This document shows positions 1 through 10,300 of a stretch of DNA of 64,000 bases, in pieces. Within the stretch, counting starts at the first letter, position 1. Each line of letters opens with the position of its first letter. The translations under genes and the position numbers were made by a program. The stretch comes from a virus: positions 164,459 to 228,458 of IMG/VR virus record IMGVR_UViG_3300035698_010479, one strand, 5' to 3'. The notes under the pieces were generated by a model, which did no database searches, was not told the DNA's origin, and saw only the letters and a program-made list of their open reading frames with translations.

Positions 1-43
1 TTACCGTAAAATTGGACTTTCTTATATTAATATTTGTTGCCAT
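1..43 (-). CDS. Start of a tail-region gene, cut by the window edge
   Basis: Fourteen codons are visible (MATNINIRKSNFTV) before the sequence ends, opening with ATG at 43-41 and with a weak purine-rich GGATAA upstream. The stop codon of the preceding gene lies just 5 bases before the ATG, the same tight packing as its neighbours, so it is most likely the next gene of the tail-tip operon. Nothing can be said about function. Confidence 0.55.
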   Translation of the reverse strand, partial: MATNINIRKSNFTV

Positions 44-48
44 ATATA

Positions 49-546
49 TTATCCATATAAAATTGTGGGTATCCAATGAAAATCATATTCATAAGGGTCC
101 CCTTTAACGATCACTTCCGATGTTATATCAAAATCTACTTCGCCATTATTTAAGGTTACCACCATATCTGATAAGTCTATACCTGATGATGGGTGCTTCT
201 CTTCTATAACAAAACGTATATGTTCTGTTATAGGTACATTAATACCCACGGGGGAAAAATTTTTTAAAGTCGGTGGGTATCTATCTACATCAAAATCCTG
301 CCAATCTATTATGCTACACATATCAGCAATAGCTTTATTTATTTCAGGCTCTATAAAGTCTTCTGTAACTTTGTGTACAAATCTTGGTACTATCTTATTA
401 CCACTAGAGTCCAGAGATGCGGTTCCTATCTCTAGCAACCACACCATTTCACCCTCTTCATCCTTTAAAGCATATTTACGTAAGTTTAAATTAAACTTTA
501 CTGCTTTTCTAGGATTTAAAGTATGCTTTACAATTATATCAGACAT
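49..546 (-). CDS. Probable tail-tip/baseplate structural protein, unrecognised
   Basis: A 165-residue soluble protein without signal peptide or membrane segment. It starts KHTLNPRKAVKFNLNLRKYA and contains a predicted helical stretch about residues 65-80 (FIEPEINKAIADMCSIIDWQ). Its ATG overlaps the stop codon of the 321-residue gene before it (TAATG), so the two are translationally coupled. The place far downstream of the tape measure and hub genes argues for a tail-tip or baseplate-like component; I do not recognise the family and this is inference from context. Confidence 0.6.
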   Translation of the reverse strand: MSDIIVKHTLNPRKAVKFNLNLRKYALKDEEGEMVWLLEIGTASLDSSGNKIVPRFVHKVTEDFIEPEINKAIADMCSIIDWQDFDVDRYPPTLKNFSPVGINVPITEHIRFVIEEKHPSSGIDLSDMVVTLNNGEVDFDITSEVIVKGDPYEYDFHWIPTILYG

Positions 547-1511
547 TAAGAAAAGTCAATTTGATTTATCATAATTTTTGCCATATATCTTAATAATTCA
601 TCTATATCATTGTAGTAACTATCAGGTGAGTTATCTGGATCTACCTTCTGTAGAATCTGAACATATGCTCCTGAAGCTACAGTGTAACTGTTAGGTATAC
701 CTATAAAACTATTAGTAGCAGTTGTAGCTACAGTTATATTAGTAGTGTTGACTGCCAATGCAGTAAAATAGTTACTCTTAGTTCCATCAGTAATAACAAG
801 TGCATCACCAACATTAACACCGGTAGTCATATTTATAACTAATGTATCCGCGTTCGCAGTATAATCAGATAATAGGGGTGCTTCCAATATAGTTATATCA
901 GATAGTACTTCACTCATAACAGGCTGGTCAAAACCCAACATTGCCGCACAATCGTTTACAGGGCTATTTCCAACTCTAACAGATGACCTTGCAGGGCCTG
1001 TAAAATAGTTAGATATTGTACCTGAGGATATAAAAAATTTATTATCCGAAAACTTTACTGAACAGTTTTTATAAGCCAGTTTAAAACCGGCATCAACTCC
1101 AGAAGCAGTAACCACACGTAGTTTGGCCTGTATATCCATAGCAATTTCTTCACCACGTTTTAATACGCCATTATTATGATCTAGTGTTATATTATAATAA
1201 CCATTAGAAGTACCACTAACTGTAGCGTCCATTTTTACACCGAGAACGCAATGTGTGGAGTCTAATGCAAATTTACCATTTGTGCCTTTAAACCCTGAGC
1301 TTTTAACCCAACCTATCTTGCCCCCAGCTATATAAAGACTCTGAATAGATGTCCTAGCTGTAGTATCTGAATAAGCTGATGTCGATGCAGATATTAAATA
1401 TTTTTCATCACCTTCTGAACCTGAAGGTACTAAAATAGTTGTGTCCAATGTAACTTTTTTTGTCACACCAGGAAAATTTTCTAAATCTTGTACGTCTAAG
1501 CTAATGGACAT
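546..1511 (-). CDS. Putative tail-tip/appendage protein, 321 aa
   Basis: Rich in Thr, Ser, Asn, Val and Gly with alternating beta-type segments (for example VGDALVITDG and NITVATTATNSF about residues 233-265), typical of phage appendage or tail-tip beta-structure. No signal peptide. A good Shine-Dalgarno (GGAGG) precedes the ATG at 1511. It shares its stop codon with the start of the next gene. Family not recognised; a virion role is inferred from composition and from its place in the tail operon. Confidence 0.6.
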   Translation of the reverse strand: MSISLDVQDLENFPGVTKKVTLDTTILVPSGSEGDEKYLISASTSAYSDTTARTSIQSLYIAGGKIGWVKSSGFKGTNGKFALDSTHCVLGVKMDATVSGTSNGYYNITLDHNNGVLKRGEEIAMDIQAKLRVVTASGVDAGFKLAYKNCSVKFSDNKFFISSGTISNYFTGPARSSVRVGNSPVNDCAAMLGFDQPVMSEVLSDITILEAPLLSDYTANADTLVINMTTGVNVGDALVITDGTKSNYFTALAVNTTNITVATTATNSFIGIPNSYTVASGAYVQILQKVDPDNSPDSYYNDIDELLRYMAKIMINQIDFS

Positions 1512-1541
1512 TATTATATCCTCCGTTATTGAATTATTATA

Positions 1542-1829
1542 TTATACATAAAAAAAAGCTAATCCGGTATTTAAAAGGTACTGACACCCACTATAGGTGC
1601 ATTGATAACCCCAAGTACCCCCAACATTAATCGGACGCATATAATAGTGTTTGTTATCATCTCCTATGTGTGCTGCTTTTGCTGGCAAAGTACCTGATAC
1701 AGAGATATCTAATAAGTGTCTAGTCCTTATATCTGTAGCTTCTATATCGAAAGGGCAAGGTGCATAACACTTACCGACATGATCAAATACTTTATATTCT
1801 GGAAAATTTCCACATGTATAGTCTGCCAT
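1542..1829 (-). CDS. Small Cys-containing tail-region protein
   Basis: A 95-residue protein with six cysteines (YTCGNF, GKCYAPCPF, YQCTYSGCQY) and many aromatic residues. The paired cysteines could bind metal or form cross-links, but spacing matches no family I know. It sits two bases after the previous stop codon in a run of small tail genes. Function unknown; virion component by context only. Confidence 0.55.
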   Translation of the reverse strand: MADYTCGNFPEYKVFDHVGKCYAPCPFDIEATDIRTRHLLDISVSGTLPAKAAHIGDDNKHYYMRPINVGGTWGYQCTYSGCQYLLNTGLAFFYV

Positions 1830-1831
1830 TG

Positions 1832-2260
1832 TTATCCTATAAAATTATATATTTGTAAATCTTTATTAGAAACATACGTCTTATATGAAGTATAAAAATC
1901 ATGCGTTTCTCTTTCGTGTTGTTTACAATCAATAACTAACGTGTCACTATCTTCCAACTTAGGTACCTTATGTATTTCAGAGTCGTGTGTAATATAGCAA
2001 TCGGATAATAACACTTTATTAGCAACATAGGTTACTTCCCCCCATGCTAGTTTACCTATATATACATTGTCTACTAAAATAAAGTACTGTTTAAAAAAAT
2101 CAAGAAACATAAAGTTATTACTTTCAATTTTTTCGGCAAACTGTAAAACAGGTCCAGAAAAATAAGCATTTAGTAAACTACACGTATTATCTGAATATAT
2201 CGCTTTTTCCCAGCATAACTCTAATCTATATTTCTCACCAAGTAAAAATAAATCACGCAT
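1832..2260 (-). CDS. Hypothetical tail-region protein, 142 aa
   Basis: Soluble, mixed alpha/beta composition with several aromatic clusters (FMFLDFFKQYFILVDNVYIG about residues 50-70) and a C-terminal Lys/Tyr-rich part. No signal peptide. Only two bases separate its stop from the next gene's start. I do not recognise it; the operon position suggests a minor tail or assembly protein. Confidence 0.55.
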   Translation of the reverse strand: MRDLFLLGEKYRLELCWEKAIYSDNTCSLLNAYFSGPVLQFAEKIESNNFMFLDFFKQYFILVDNVYIGKLAWGEVTYVANKVLLSDCYITHDSEIHKVPKLEDSDTLVIDCKQHERETHDFYTSYKTYVSNKDLQIYNFIG

Positions 2261-2271
2261 AAAAGCTCCAA

Positions 2272-2937
2272 TTATAAGTATAAAGGATTATAAGGCATAG
2301 AACAGTTACCAGTACCGATATCACCTGAACCGCCCGTAGATGAACCAACTGCAGCTATAACACCATTGTATATAAAATCTGATCTACCAATTTGTCCAGC
2401 TGATACACTACCAGTTGTACCTTGGTCAGTAGCTCCAGTAAAAGTTATACCAACTACATTTTCTGCTGTACCAACTGGATCAGAACTAGTGATGGAACCT
2501 TCTGATATACCCCGTAGTACATATGTAGGCAAAACAACATTAGCATCACCTAAAGTAACGTAATTCATCAACGACCAAGACTCTGTACCTGGCGATCTAG
2601 CATCCCCTTTTGAATAGTTATAACTACTGACATACCATGTAGTGGATGTTGGCCCAGATGAACCTGCACCACATCCTGCTGGTGATACTGTGGCAGCTAG
2701 TTGATTCGCATTTGCGCAAGTTGTTGTAGGAGTTGTTGTATACGAAGGTCCTGGAGAATACACAGTAACGTTTAAAGTTTCTGTTGGGCTTTTCAACTCT
2801 GCCGCAGTATAAGGGTCCCAACTACCAAGAACGTATGCTCTCTGTATATTAGGACTAATACTCCAGGAAACTTGTGTAGCGTGACTACCAGCCCCGCCGA
2901 AGGATATTGTTGTAACTGAACCTATTATAACACCCAT
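2272..2937 (-). CDS. Putative tail-tip beta-rich protein, 221 aa
   Basis: Low-charge, Gly/Ser/Thr-rich protein opening MGVIIGSVTTISFGGAG. A Thr-Pro-Thr cluster about residues 65-72 (TTTPTTTCANANQ) and the absence of helices suggest a beta-sandwich or extended virion protein. Three cysteines are present. It lies eleven bases upstream of the following gene and three bases after the small zinc-type protein. Family unrecognised; assignment rests on composition and operon context. Confidence 0.55.
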   Translation of the reverse strand: MGVIIGSVTTISFGGAGSHATQVSWSISPNIQRAYVLGSWDPYTAAELKSPTETLNVTVYSPGPSYTTTPTTTCANANQLAATVSPAGCGAGSSGPTSTTWYVSSYNYSKGDARSPGTESWSLMNYVTLGDANVVLPTYVLRGISEGSITSSDPVGTAENVVGITFTGATDQGTTGSVSAGQIGRSDFIYNGVIAAVGSSTGGSGDIGTGNCSMPYNPLYL

Positions 2938-2939
2938 AT

Positions 2940-3146
2940 TTAGTCCCCTTTTTTACATATTAAGAAAGAAGCATAGTCGCATTCGTATCTTTTTTCACAT
3001 TCTGGGCAATTATGCCTTTTATATGATGCCAGTCTAGCCTCTATTTGGGCGTTGGAAAGATACTTATATTCCCCAAAAAGCTCCTTACTTACATCATTGA
3101 CCTTGTTAGTATATTTACTTCTTTTTGAGCAGCTTCCGCAAGTCAT
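2940..3146 (-). CDS. Small zinc-binding-type protein, 68 aa
   Basis: Six cysteines in the pattern CGSC near the N-terminus and CPECEKRYEC plus a final C near the C-terminus give two candidate metal-binding pairs around a basic helical middle (NAQIEARLASYKRHN). Such treble-clef-like mini proteins occur among tail genes, but I cannot name the family. The distance to both neighbours is a few bases, so it is part of the tail operon. Confidence 0.55.
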   Translation of the reverse strand: MTCGSCSKRSKYTNKVNDVSKELFGEYKYLSNAQIEARLASYKRHNCPECEKRYECDYASFLICKKGD

Positions 3147-3156
3147 ATTAGTATTC

Positions 3157-3411
3157 CTAATTAGTTGTTGTTATTAAAGTAACATGTGTTTCATACCAAC
3201 CATTGGTACCAATAATTTGGTTCAATGACATAGCAGTAACTTCACCATCAAATGTTCTACCACCAGCATCAATTGACGTGGTATAACAAAAATTAGCTGT
3301 TTGATGCACAGTTGTATAAGACACAGTGGCTCTACCCATTATATCATAGCTAATAGATAATGAAGTACACTCTATAAAACCACAAGGTAAATTTATTGTG
3401 GAATTGCCCAT
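3157..3411 (-). CDS. Hypothetical tail-region protein, 84 aa
   Basis: Beta-rich, low-charge 84-residue protein (SISYDIMGRATVSYTTVHQ). Its start ATG overlaps the stop of the 91-residue gene before it. The text GRATVSYTT resembles strands in small tail-tip beta-sandwich proteins, but this is only composition. No signal peptide or membrane segment. Confidence 0.5.
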   Translation of the reverse strand: MGNSTINLPCGFIECTSLSISYDIMGRATVSYTTVHQTANFCYTTSIDAGGRTFDGEVTAMSLNQIIGTNGWYETHVTLITTTN

Positions 3412-3686
3412 TAGCTTCTTTCCTCTACAAAATCTGGATTTTCCACAGTACTACCAGAAAAAACATCTCCACTAACATCTAGTAGTCTGGAAAAAGAACC
3501 AGACATCAAATCTCCACCCTGGCCTCTAAAGTCACCACTACCAGGAAGATTTTCTGTATATAAATAGTTAACTACAGTTGATTCTTCACCCATAAAAGTC
3601 TGCAGTATAAACTCAGAACCACCTACTGGCATTGGTGACCCAGCACGAAGCCTATATGTTCTACCAATTACTTTAACGTCTGCCAT
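3411..3686 (-). CDS. Hypothetical tail-region protein, 91 aa
   Basis: Acidic, Gly-rich C-terminal half (SGDFRGQGGDLMSGSFSRLL) and a beta-like N-terminus (VKVIGRTYRLRAGS). It ends within the start codon of the next gene (one-base overlap). No recognisable domain; placed in the tail-tip operon by position. Confidence 0.5.
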   Translation of the reverse strand: MADVKVIGRTYRLRAGSPMPVGGSEFILQTFMGEESTVVNYLYTENLPGSGDFRGQGGDLMSGSFSRLLDVSGDVFSGSTVENPDFVEERS

Positions 3687-3694
3687 AATTTATC

Positions 3695-4300
3695 CTAACT
3701 TATTGAGTAAATGAAACTCATATTAACTACCGGAATTTGCCCTGGAACACACTGTATGTTAATATTCTGTAGTTTACAACTACCGTATCCCCCTATACCA
3801 TATGAGGTTAGATTAATTGTACAACCGGCTTCCGTAGTAGTATTTATATCCCACGGGTTTCCACTGTAGATCAACCCATAGCCATCTTTTTGTGTTGAGT
3901 TTTCGTACAAAGAAGCTGGTCCTGAACCAGCTGTGGCACTTACTACTTGATACTCACTTATAGGATTGGGAACACCATTTATAGAGGGAAATTTTGCATA
4001 CCCACCTACCTCACCAGATACATAGGATCTTCCAGCCCCTCCAAATAAATACATATTTTCTTCACAATTACTTTTTATAATCCAGGGGATAGTAACACCA
4101 GCTCTACCTGGGCAACCTACATATCGTTCTTTTGAAGCATACGCAGTAATAGATACAGTACCAGTGCTTGGTGACACTGTATAAGCATTAGTTCCACCGG
4201 CGCTTATTAAATTCATCTGTGTAGACCCTTGAGAGGTTACGGAAATAATACCTTGAGCAGTTATATTAAAATTTCCAACTAAATTACAACAAGAAGTCAT
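3695..4300 (-). CDS. Putative tail-tip protein, 201 aa
   Basis: A 201-residue Gly/Ser/Thr-rich protein starting MTSCCNLVGNFNITAQG, with beta-strand repeats and a hydrophobic C-terminal end (VVNMSFIYSIS). Two adjacent cysteines near the N-terminus are shared in style with neighbouring small tail genes. Preceded by an AAGGAGAAC Shine-Dalgarno. It resembles other beta-structured minor tail proteins only in composition; family unknown. Confidence 0.55.
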   Translation of the reverse strand: MTSCCNLVGNFNITAQGIISVTSQGSTQMNLISAGGTNAYTVSPSTGTVSITAYASKERYVGCPGRAGVTIPWIIKSNCEENMYLFGGAGRSYVSGEVGGYAKFPSINGVPNPISEYQVVSATAGSGPASLYENSTQKDGYGLIYSGNPWDINTTTEAGCTINLTSYGIGGYGSCKLQNINIQCVPGQIPVVNMSFIYSIS

Positions 4301-4311
4301 TATAGTTCTCC

Positions 4312-4707
4312 TTAGGGTGTAGTAGGTGTAGTAGTTGGAATATCTGCCATATACGTACCATAAGCAGGGCCACCTTGCTCTATAGATCCATGTGTGTGAA
4401 TTGGTATGGATATGATAGAAATTATATGCTCTTCATTATTAGCTGTAAAAAAATGAATTCTATTTTCTCTACTTTGTAAATGTGTATATCTTACTTTTAG
4501 TACAGGCTCGTCTAATTTAGTTATACTACCTACTAACTCATCCTCTGAAACAAAGCCGTATATATGTAACCTAGGCTCTCCATGAATTTTTACCATATCC
4601 GCAGATTTTTTAGGAAAAGTGCCCTGTCTTTCTTTAGGAAATACTGGTACTGATATATCTACATAATGTCCAGCAGGTATTGATATAGTAGCTGCATTGT
4701 ATGCCAT
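4312..4707 (-). CDS. Tail-tip protein with Pro/Thr tail, 131 aa
   Basis: The N-terminal 100 residues look like a compact beta domain (AGHYVDISVPVF, PRLHIYGFVSE). A His-rich turn (SIPIHTHGS) is followed by a C-terminal Thr/Pro repeat (IPTTTPTTP) that looks like a flexible linker. It overlaps the hub-like gene upstream as TAATG, so stoichiometric production with the hub is likely. Exact role unknown. Confidence 0.55.
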   Translation of the reverse strand: MAYNAATISIPAGHYVDISVPVFPKERQGTFPKKSADMVKIHGEPRLHIYGFVSEDELVGSITKLDEPVLKVRYTHLQSRENRIHFFTANNEEHIISIISIPIHTHGSIEQGGPAYGTYMADIPTTTPTTP

Positions 4708-5306
4708 TATGGGGTTACTCCTGCAGTAGTATCTACTAAGGTTATCGCACTGAAACTAAAATTTAAAGACATATCAGAGTTGGCTAAATTAGTAACACCA
4801 AAAGCGTTAAGATCAGAAGAGTTATTACTTTTATTATTTTTCTCTTTAGCACTGGTAACATCTTGGTCTGTATATTGTACATTAGCATTTACTAAAGCAA
4901 ATTGGCCTCCTTTTTCAGCTGCCCTAACTACACTTTCTATAATAGCCCAACGTGCCTTAGAGTCCATCTGACGTCTAGTGTATTTCTCACCCTCTAGTCT
5001 ATAAAGAACATCGCTACCTGAAATATTCAATACAGTATAATTAGGATCATCAAAACATATACTAGGTCTGGAAGATAGAATTAAACCAGTAAATATTTTA
5101 CTTTCTCTACCTTTCTCACCAGCATATATAATCACCTCATTATTATCAATAGATCTAAGGTGTGAAGATAGTACTTTAACAGACGCAGAAAAAGTAGATT
5201 TACTATTTCTAGTTTTTGTCACATTAAAAGATAGTATATACGGCGTTGCAACAGAAATACCACCGAAAGATATAGTAGCTCTAATTTTTACACTTTCTAT
5301 TGACAT
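4707..5306 (-). CDS. Baseplate hub-like protein (late control D/gp27-type fold), second part
   Basis: The run FSASVKVLSSHL, then VIIYAGEKGRESKIFTGLI, then ISGSDVLYRLEGEKYTRRQ (about residues 40-120) follows the order of the first domain of phage hub proteins of the late-control-D/gp27 family: a strand pair, a turn with a transferred coordinate frame, then the LxGxD-type strand. It is translationally coupled to the 667-residue protein before it. Together the pair (199 and 667 residues) could form a split hub at the tail tip. The fold call is made by eye and is moderate. Confidence 0.55.
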   Translation of the reverse strand: MSIESVKIRATISFGGISVATPYILSFNVTKTRNSKSTFSASVKVLSSHLRSIDNNEVIIYAGEKGRESKIFTGLILSSRPSICFDDPNYTVLNISGSDVLYRLEGEKYTRRQMDSKARWAIIESVVRAAEKGGQFALVNANVQYTDQDVTSAKEKNNKSNNSSDLNAFGVTNLANSDMSLNFSFSAITLVDTTAGVTP

Positions 5307-7309
5307 TACCCCTCCACAGCATTATTATGAATAGTTATAGAAACCCTATCTCTTATGGCCAGTACACTAGCACAACCATTAATACACATTATTGGCCCTA
5401 TACCATCAACATGTACAACATACTGTACATGATTTCCTAGATCTTGTATAATAGTTCCTTTGGAGGATACTTCTTCGGTTTGTTTGTAATAAATTCCGCC
5501 ATCTATACCAGCAAAATCTCCAAAATATTCTGGGCCTTCAGTTACATTTATTAAATAAGAGCCTTGGTCTGTGTATGAATACTCCACTACGTTTACAATA
5601 CCACCGTTTATACCCCTATCACCTACTTTTGGGTTATCTGTAGGTGGACATGTATGTGTAAAAACCTCACCATTATCTGCCTTTAGTAAGTCATATAATT
5701 TACGTGATAATATTCTAGTATGTCCTTCATCTAGTGAAGCTAATGTGAGGCTTAAAGTCCTACCGGAACTCATGGTTGATAAGGCCCTCTCCATAGCAGT
5801 ATCTTGTAGTTCTTGAACGGTTGTTGGATCATTATCCACAATGCCATCTGTTTGGTCAATTATATCACCATTTATAGCAATTGGTGATGGTAGATCTCTT
5901 ATGGCCATTCCTAGAATTTCCACTGTAAGATTTTGAGCTATCTCAGACGCTCTGCCTGTAGGATCTGTAACAATAAAACATGGAGAGTCTAGATTTATTT
6001 GGGCCCATATTTGTTCTACAAGAACACCATTATTGTTTTCAAGCGGCAATATTGTACCTTGTGCTGGATCAGCACCTTGAAATAATTCTATTAAATCCTC
6101 ACTTGCATCATCAATATAGAAATTAACGCCAGTACCAACAGTAGCGAAGTCATTATATCTTAGATTATCGACAAACTGAATACATGGAAGATTTTCAAAA
6201 GTATTATCCTCTTTATTATATAATGTTGCATAGTGTATACTTTCATTTAGTTTTATAATGTTCCTGTATATATTTCTGGAAAACACACATAATACTGTGT
6301 TTGTTATATCATTTTCAGAAATAGCAGCTGCGTCGTCAACAGGAACGCCCCAACAACTTACCAATGGTATACCTACAACAAATACACCCTGTATACCTAA
6401 AAACTTACTAACCACTGAACCTCTAATATCATCGTAAGTAAGCCCCTCAATACTAGGTATAACTAAAGGTATAGATGATGATGAACAATTCATTACAGTT
6501 GTGTCGAACGTTGTACAACCACTTAATGATTCATCATTAAAAACAGATATCTTTCTTTTTACTAATGTACCAATATTTGGGTGTGGTCCTGGTCCGATCT
6601 TTGCTTCTGGGTCTGAAAGTATTACAGGAATAGATGACTGACTTTGCTGATAAATCTTAGTAAATGGTGTAACCAAGTCTGCCGGTGGTGTAATTTTCCA
6701 TGAAAAGCCTATAAATCTCTCAAATGGTGAGGTTAATTCAAAACCTATATCATTTATACCATTATTCCAATTACTATTTGGTGAATTTCTAAATGGATCA
6801 TTATAAGTCACAGTAGCGTGTGTGGTAAAATTACTAAAAAGGCAACTAGAATTTAATTTTGTAGTATCATGTACTGTACTATTACTTGATTCGGACCCTA
6901 TAATTTCGTACCACTCATACATTATACGTTCTTGTTTAGGTTTAGCCCCTGTTATTTGAACGCCAACATCAGGTCTTACATAACTTCTTGAACCTATACT
7001 ATAATAAGGACTTATATCAGCATTACTATCACCAACTTCATAAAATTCAGCTTTTCCATCTGCATTTATTCTCACTTCAAATAAGTTGGAACTTTCATTC
7101 TTAGCGTATTCCTCCAGCAAAGATGTTTTCAATGTTGATAATGCATCAGCTCTCTTTATATCTACATTATTTAAAGGACCTCCCCCGTTACCTTCATAAC
7201 TAATACCAAAAGTTGCTAGTACATCTTCAGCTACGCTGGATTTTTCAGGTACTTCATAGATATCTTGAAGTACCTGAAAACCTGGCCACACAAAATTTTC
7301 TGTTGCCAT
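5306..7309 (-). CDS. Large tail-tip hub-like protein, 667 aa
   Basis: It directly follows the tape measure gene, the usual place of the distal tail or hub protein. About residues 50-125 (DALSTLKTSLLEEYAKNESS, EVRINADGKAEFYEVGD, QITGAKPKQERIMY) look like a hub domain with a dG-type strand turn. The C-terminal part (LTLASLDEGHTRIL, PKVGDRGINGGIVNVVEYSY about residues 520-610) resembles OB-like strands of tail tip proteins. No peptidase or lysozyme motif was seen. Stop codon overlaps the start of the 199-residue gene. Confidence 0.55.
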   Translation of the reverse strand: MATENFVWPGFQVLQDIYEVPEKSSVAEDVLATFGISYEGNGGGPLNNVDIKRADALSTLKTSLLEEYAKNESSNLFEVRINADGKAEFYEVGDSNADISPYYSIGSRSYVRPDVGVQITGAKPKQERIMYEWYEIIGSESSNSTVHDTTKLNSSCLFSNFTTHATVTYNDPFRNSPNSNWNNGINDIGFELTSPFERFIGFSWKITPPADLVTPFTKIYQQSQSSIPVILSDPEAKIGPGPHPNIGTLVKRKISVFNDESLSGCTTFDTTVMNCSSSSIPLVIPSIEGLTYDDIRGSVVSKFLGIQGVFVVGIPLVSCWGVPVDDAAAISENDITNTVLCVFSRNIYRNIIKLNESIHYATLYNKEDNTFENLPCIQFVDNLRYNDFATVGTGVNFYIDDASEDLIELFQGADPAQGTILPLENNNGVLVEQIWAQINLDSPCFIVTDPTGRASEIAQNLTVEILGMAIRDLPSPIAINGDIIDQTDGIVDNDPTTVQELQDTAMERALSTMSSGRTLSLTLASLDEGHTRILSRKLYDLLKADNGEVFTHTCPPTDNPKVGDRGINGGIVNVVEYSYTDQGSYLINVTEGPEYFGDFAGIDGGIYYKQTEEVSSKGTIIQDLGNHVQYVVHVDGIGPIMCINGCASVLAIRDRVSITIHNNAVEG

Positions 7310-7310
7310 A

Positions 7311-10300
7311 TTATACTCTCTTTATTGAATATATATGAGTCATTGCATTGTTCTGGCTTTCTTTTAATTCATTTATAGACACATTAAGTACTTGTTTCAA
7401 TGTTATTATTGATGAGGTTAGCCCAGATACCTCTGAAGAAGTAGCTAGCATATCTTTCTTAAGTCCAGCTATTTCAGATTTCTGATTAATATCTAGTACG
7501 GGCAATTCAGCAACAATATCCTTTACGGTAGTTTTAATTAAAGATATCTGATCGGCAGAACTTTTCTCTAAATTACCTACACGAGAATCAAAATCTTTTA
7601 AAGTACTAGCGAACATATCACCCATATCAGCTCCCACAGAACTTGTTTTAACATTAATATCCTTCAACTCATCTAAACCTAATATCTTAATATCTCTTAA
7701 ATTCTCTAGGCCTGTTATTGATATATTTTTCAATTGGTCTATATTTTCAATTCTAATATTAGCTAATTTTTCTAATCCCTCAACTTTTATATCTCTTATA
7801 CTATCTATACCAGTTATCTTAATATCATGTAGGTCATTTATACCTTCAATTTTGATATTCTTAAGCTCACTCAAACCTTCTATCTTTATATCTTTTAGGT
7901 CACTCAAACCTTCTATCTTTATATCACGTAAGTCGCTCAAACCTTCTATCTTTATATCGGTTAGTTTATCAATACCTTCAATTTTTATATTGGTTAATTT
8001 ATTTAAAGACTTCTCAAGGTTACTTACAATTTTCTCAAAAGCATCTAAACCTTCTATTTCAACTGTCTGCTTTGCTGGTGCTTGTGTATTAATACTAGCT
8101 GAGTTATTTTGAGTAGTGTTATTACCAAAGTAATTTTTGTCCAGTATTACTTCCCCACCTTCTAAAAAGTAACTGCCGGATTTATGTGCAACACCACCAT
8201 TATGTCTAACCTGTCTACTTAAATTGTTAGAGTTAACATCACCGCCTGCTAGGAAATTATTTTTAGTGTTATCACCTCTTGTAAGTATCTCCCCTTGTTT
8301 TTGTTTAGTCAGCCTGCTTATTATTTCTATCAACATTTTTTCAGGAATGGTGCCTGACATAGACTGCATATATTTCTTATAAAAATCTGGGTCGTTACCT
8401 GCACGTGTAGTGAAACCATTTAGTTGTTCATTATATGTACGTAAACCATCTATATTTCGTTCACTTCGTTTTTTAAATGTACCTTTACCATACTTTTCAT
8501 CCACTAGTTTAGCCATGTCTGATTTACGCTTATCTAAGTAAAAACTCTCAAAATTACTAGAATGTTGAAAAGCTTCAGACATCATAAAATTAGCTTTTTG
8601 ATTTGTAGCTACAGCAGCCATACCACCAGCACTGGCCAAAGTTTTTACATTTCGGTCAGTTATAGATAAACTTTTAAAAAACGATTCTCTACCTTTATCA
8701 TCTAATGTAGAAAGATACGCTTTTCTTTCTGGAGTATCGGCGCTTGCCAGATTAACTCTTTTTTGTAGTTCAGATAAAGCATCTGGACCTTTATTTAAAT
8801 TATCAGCAACGAATGGGGTCCCTTTACCTGTACCATTCATAACTGTAAGACCCTTTATATCACTCCAACGTTTTGTAGGTAGATTAACACTAGCACCAGC
8901 TCTAGTTGCATCAATTTGCTTTGCTATTAGTTTAGTAGTAGGTTCTTTCATAGCATTTTCGTAGTATGCAGTATTACCCCTACTTATATTACCTAGTTTA
9001 GTAATTTCATCAGTTAATTGTTTTTTGCCCTCTTCTTCTTCAGGTGTAACTGCATGAGTTAGATTAGCATCCTGTAAGCTAAGATGTAAACCCCTACTGT
9101 CTATTGAGTTGCTATCTCTAAATTTAGCTAAAGAACTTATTTTATTTATTAATTGTTCAGTAGTTTCCTCGGAGTTAATAATATTATTACTAGAAGTACT
9201 ATTATCTAGACTGGCAGCAACGCGTTCTTTTAAAGATACACCAGAAGTGTTCTGATTACTAGGTGTTAAGCTAGTATTGTTTTGCCATACACCTTTATTA
9301 TCTTTATAAACATCTGTTGTATAAACTTGTTTAGGTTCACTAGGGTAAGAAACTATAGCGTCTTTACTGTACATATCAAATAGCTGCTTTCTTAACTTTT
9401 CTTGTTCATCTACAGAGCCGCCTTTCGCAAAGCCTTTGGTGGCTATGGAGTCAACCATATTTTTTAAGCCTATAGGTCCAGTGCGTGTAACTATATTAAT
9501 CAGTGAAGCACTATCACCATATATGGCTTGACCTTTACTCATAACTTCTTTCAATAATGCTTTGTTATTCATTATTTCTTTAGTATATTTAGAAACATCC
9601 AAATTCGTTCCCATAATACCTTGGGCTTCTTTTAGATAACCAGATAGTCCTGATTTTGTTGTTACATTAGTAGCTTTAGATACTACATTTTTAAATAAGG
9701 CAGCAGAACCAAAGCCCGATAAGATATCTACTGGGTCTATCATTGGTGTTTCTAAACCACCTATCTGCTGTGAATAGTCTTTCTCATTGGCAAAGCCGTG
9801 GTTATTATAATCTTCTTTGGACCATGAAGATCTTATGGTAGCATCATCTGGTAATCTACCGCTGTTAAAGGCATCAGCAGTTGCTGTCCCACCAATTTTT
9901 GCGACCTCTTCAGGAGTTAATAGTAACTCACCATTACTAACATTGATGGGTACTTGGCCACCTTTTGCAAACGAATTAAGCCTGCTTTTGGTAGCTTGAG
10001 CATATTTAGCCTGTATAACATATGAACCAGAAGGTACAGCCATTGATATATCATCTGAAGTACCAGTACCAGCACCCCTGATTATAGATCCTACAGTTCC
10101 ACCAGAAGCAAGGCCTGTTGGGTCAGAGAATGACCTAGAAAGTATATCACCCACCTTACTTAACTCTTCCATAAAAGTAGGTGATTTATCCACCTTTAAT
10201 ACACCTAAAGCCTCTACTAGTTGTGAACTTGTCAACAGGGTATTAATTATTTTATCCGTCTGTGCATTAAGCGCAGATACTACTGGATTAGAAGAAACAG

